Source of the DNA: Acanthopleura granulata | Lineage: Eukaryota > Mollusca > Polyplacophora > Chitonida > Chitonidae | NCBI GenBank assembly: GCA_016165875.1 | Contig: JABBOT010000016.1 | Location: 7,002,598 to 7,066,597 of the forward strand | Length of the DNA: 64,000 nt | Direction of reading: 5' to 3' | In this document: piece by piece, positions 61,713 to 64,000 of the stretch | Numbering within the stretch: position 1 is the stretch's first letter | How the letters are laid out: each line of letters begins with the position of its first letter | Notes under the pieces: generated by a model | What the model saw: the letters and a program-made list of their open reading frames with translations, nothing else | What the model was told of the DNA's origin: nothing | Database searches by the model: none | Program-made: the position numbers and the translations under genes

Positions 61713-61857
61713 GGTTATTTCTTTCTTTGTATTACTCACTCTTCCATTTATCAGTTTATTTATGTGTTTATACGGCATTGGTATAGTGATTCGTAGCGTC
61801 AATTTTTGATCGCGACATTCGGGTTCTCGCGGATGACGCCAAGTTCGCGGAAGGCGT

Positions 61858-62101
61858 GGAGGCGCACATGTCAATACGGCGTCCTTGCATCGTGGCCTAG
61901 ATGGCCGCAATCATCCTCCATATGGTCGAATCCCTTTTGCACTGAATTTGCTGCCGCCCCGCGTCACGAGGTTTGCCTTGCAGGTGTCTGACGAGATGTG
62001 GCGCTCTGTTCCGGGTTATCGGTGTACCTTCCTGGGTCCATAAACCTGCTAACAGTCGTAAAATGAAAGCATTGTTTAATAGCACGACATAAAATAAATA
62101 A
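61858..62101 (+). mobile_element. SINE family D, tRNA-like head
   Basis: catcgtggcctagatggccg (A box) and tggtcgaatccc (B box), then gtaccttcctgggtccataa and a tail taaaataaataa. It lies directly upstream of the candidate promoter at 62163. Confidence 0.55.
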
Positions 62102-62162
62102 TCCATATAAAACACCCGTTTTCCTTCGTTTCTAGGCAACTGATGTGACGCATATATGATAA

Positions 62163-62325
62163 CCAATCATGTGGCGCCCAAGGGGACCACGTGATGAATA
62201 TTCATGTATACGAAGGTCACGTGACGGAGGGACTAACATTGAATGGCTCCAGTTTTTAAAGGTCCTCTCGCTGGCTGGAATCATTGCGCAGGCGCATGGA
62301 GCCAGGGTTCCACAACCATGTACAG
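62163..62325 (+). promoter_or_regulatory. Candidate TATA-less promoter and first exon
   Basis: CCAAT (62163-62167), CACGTG (62188-62193), palindrome GTCACGTGAC (62216-62225), and NRF1-like TGCGCAGGCGCA (62285-62296), then TACAG|gtaagg with the donor at 62326. A frame from ATG 62169 reads through a signal-peptide-like stretch (FLKVLSLAGIIAQAHGARVP), but the promoter motifs fall inside its 5' part. The coding start, if any, is therefore unsure. The next exon would lie right of the window or was not recognised. Confidence 0.4.
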
Positions 62326-62326
62326 G

Positions 62327-64000
62327 TAAGGATGTCGGAAATCTTAAATGGGGCAACTGTTTGATGGATTGATAGATACATGTTTCTACTCAATGACAAC
62401 TGTCTGAAATGAACATACCATTAAACACATTCATTAACAAGCTACACAATCCAATGAACTGAATTAAGTTGTTATCGGATGGATGTGTTTTTTTTTTGTT
62501 TTTTTTTTTCGCTTTTTTTTTCTGTCTCGGCTATCCAACCGAAAGTGCTTGAAGTCGTAACACTTAATTAGGGCTGACCTACAACAATTTTCAAAGTGGC
62601 AAGAATTAAGCACCTTTCAATTTCAAATCTCATAGCGTCGCAGCTTTTTTCATGTCGTTCAGTTTTGGGATCGTGAAAGTCGGCAGTTTTATAAACACCC
62701 TTTACCATTATTCACCTTCCCTCCGGGCCTCTGTTTCGTTACTTATTTACATACGGCTAGAGTTCAAAGTGAACCTGCCACTTCAAAAGACAGGAGACAG
62801 GAGTTTAATTCTTTGTAATAAATACGCTGGTGGTTAAGGGATCAACAGCAAAGCGGCTAAACCTAACCAGTCCTTGTGTTGAAAAGTGTAAACCCCTCAC
62901 AGGTTCCAAAGTGGAGTGGGTTTTATGGGTAGGTTTTAGCGCTAAGTCGTAGAGTCAACAGAAATCTTCAATGGACACTTACTCGGATCGTACACACCCA
63001 CTTCAGCCGGGACTCTTTAATGTTGACCTATGACCTCAGTTGGGGTCACGCGAAACCGCCGAAGAACAATGAGGGCCGGCTTCGTCAAAGGGATTTGTGA
63101 AATACTCCATCTAGTTTAATGTCGGAGGAGCTGTGAGATTCACTGTTGGATTGCCGAAGGTTGGTGTCTTCCTCACTAACTAAACGTCAGACGTATAACT
63201 GTACAGACTACAGGCGTAGCCGTATAGGGTCAACTAACGATGGATTCCGCAGCTAGACACGTGACCTGTCAGAGCATCGCTGCTGACGCTTTATTGCGGG
63301 ATTTCGCGAGAAAATGTGTGATCCTCATTTTCAAGACAAGAAGTACAGAACACATTTCACGTGTAACACGTGCATTCTCCACAAGTTTCACGCTTCTGTT
63401 TAGTTTGCCCTACCATGTCCGTTAACTACAATGTTGGATGAGACTGTCATGCACTCTTGCCTGTTGTATTAGCAAATCAAAGTATATTGTTATTTGATTT
63501 TGAAAGGTTTCTAAATGTATATCGTTGCCATCAACATTAACCTAACTTGTTGTGTTGACTTTGAAAATATAGTTTGTTTGCAAACTGAAAGCATTTCGCT
63601 TATATATCAAAACATTCCCCCCCCCCAAAATATATATACATATATATATCACCCAAAATATTACCTAAAAAGTTGAGAAACAAAAGTACCAGTGTAAAAA
63701 AGGGTCCTTTTTGTCTTTTTTAAGGTCTTTTTTAGGTATTTCTTTTAAATTAAAACAAGAACACTATTTTTCTAATCTCAAAACACATGTATGTCCGTGT
63801 TTTTCCCGCCCATTCCATGATTAAAAAACCGATCTGGAACATAATGTTAAACGTTGTTGCTGGCTACGTGAGAGATTTCCTCTGCTTTAATGATTCAGTA
63901 TGCAAAACCAAAAAGACCAAAAATTAATACCGGTAATTAAAAATATGATACGCACGAAATATGAAAACCTCCGGGACTTTCCTCGTACATCGTGCACGAC
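62327..64000. other. Right flank, no exon recognised
   Basis: T-rich tracts near 62488-62521 and (TA)n near 63631-63649. A 61-codon frame at 63240-63425 has no supporting context. It may be the first intron of a gene starting at about 62.2 kb. Confidence 0.35.

Noticed and set aside
63240..63425. 61-codon frame starting MDSAARHVTC
   Set aside because: No splice donor, homology or promoter context that I can support.

Overview
The window is eukaryotic nuclear DNA: one gene is split into many GT-AG exons, introns are long and AT-rich, and short interspersed repeats, small inverted-repeat transposons and minisatellites are abundant. The repeat content (a tRNA-derived SINE ending in AATAAATAAATA with a GC-rich conserved core, and long tRNA-headed repeats) and the protein sequence fit a lophotrochozoan invertebrate, most likely a mollusc or a close relative. 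I cannot name the species.

The only gene I can name is on the + strand at about 1.58-21.48 kb: the 3' part of PITRM1 (presequence protease, a mitochondrial M16C zinc metallopeptidase). Seventeen consecutive exons join in frame into 641 C-terminal residues ending at a TGA at 21477-21479. The N-terminal ~400 residues, with the mitochondrial presequence and the HxxEH zinc site, lie outside the window on the left. The PITRM1 introns hold SINEs, three kinds of small terminal-inverted-repeat element and two large minisatellites. The most striking is a ~63-copy, 31-bp array at 18.77-20.75 kb. Its unit is the end of the penultimate coding exon plus its own 5' splice site, so the authentic donor is followed by dozens of copies of itself.

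A second, unrecognised + strand gene lies at about 26.2-30.1 kb. It has four in-phase exons encoding a ~169-residue single-pass membrane protein with a Lys/Arg-rich tail. The same frame continues past the TGA, through a TAG, to a TAA, with coding-like composition throughout. This suggests recent C-to-T nonsense mutations, readthrough, or an allele with a shortened tail. A kappaB-like site and a palindromic CRE sit near its presumed 5' end.

From 30.1 to 62.1 kb I find no gene I can support. This stretch holds SINE copies, a same-strand cluster of a ~200-bp repeat (36.9-56.5 kb), minisatellites (46-bp and 64-bp units), a 27-bp-arm foldback at 33.0 kb and a miRNA-precursor-like hairpin at 47.4 kb. 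It also holds a CpG-rich block with a good 5' splice site at 37.5-38.0 kb and coding-like scraps at 44.0-44.6 and 58.5-58.7 kb. Near the right end, at 62.16-62.33 kb, CCAAT, two CACGTG and an NRF1-like motif precede a strong splice donor and may mark the first exon of another gene running right.
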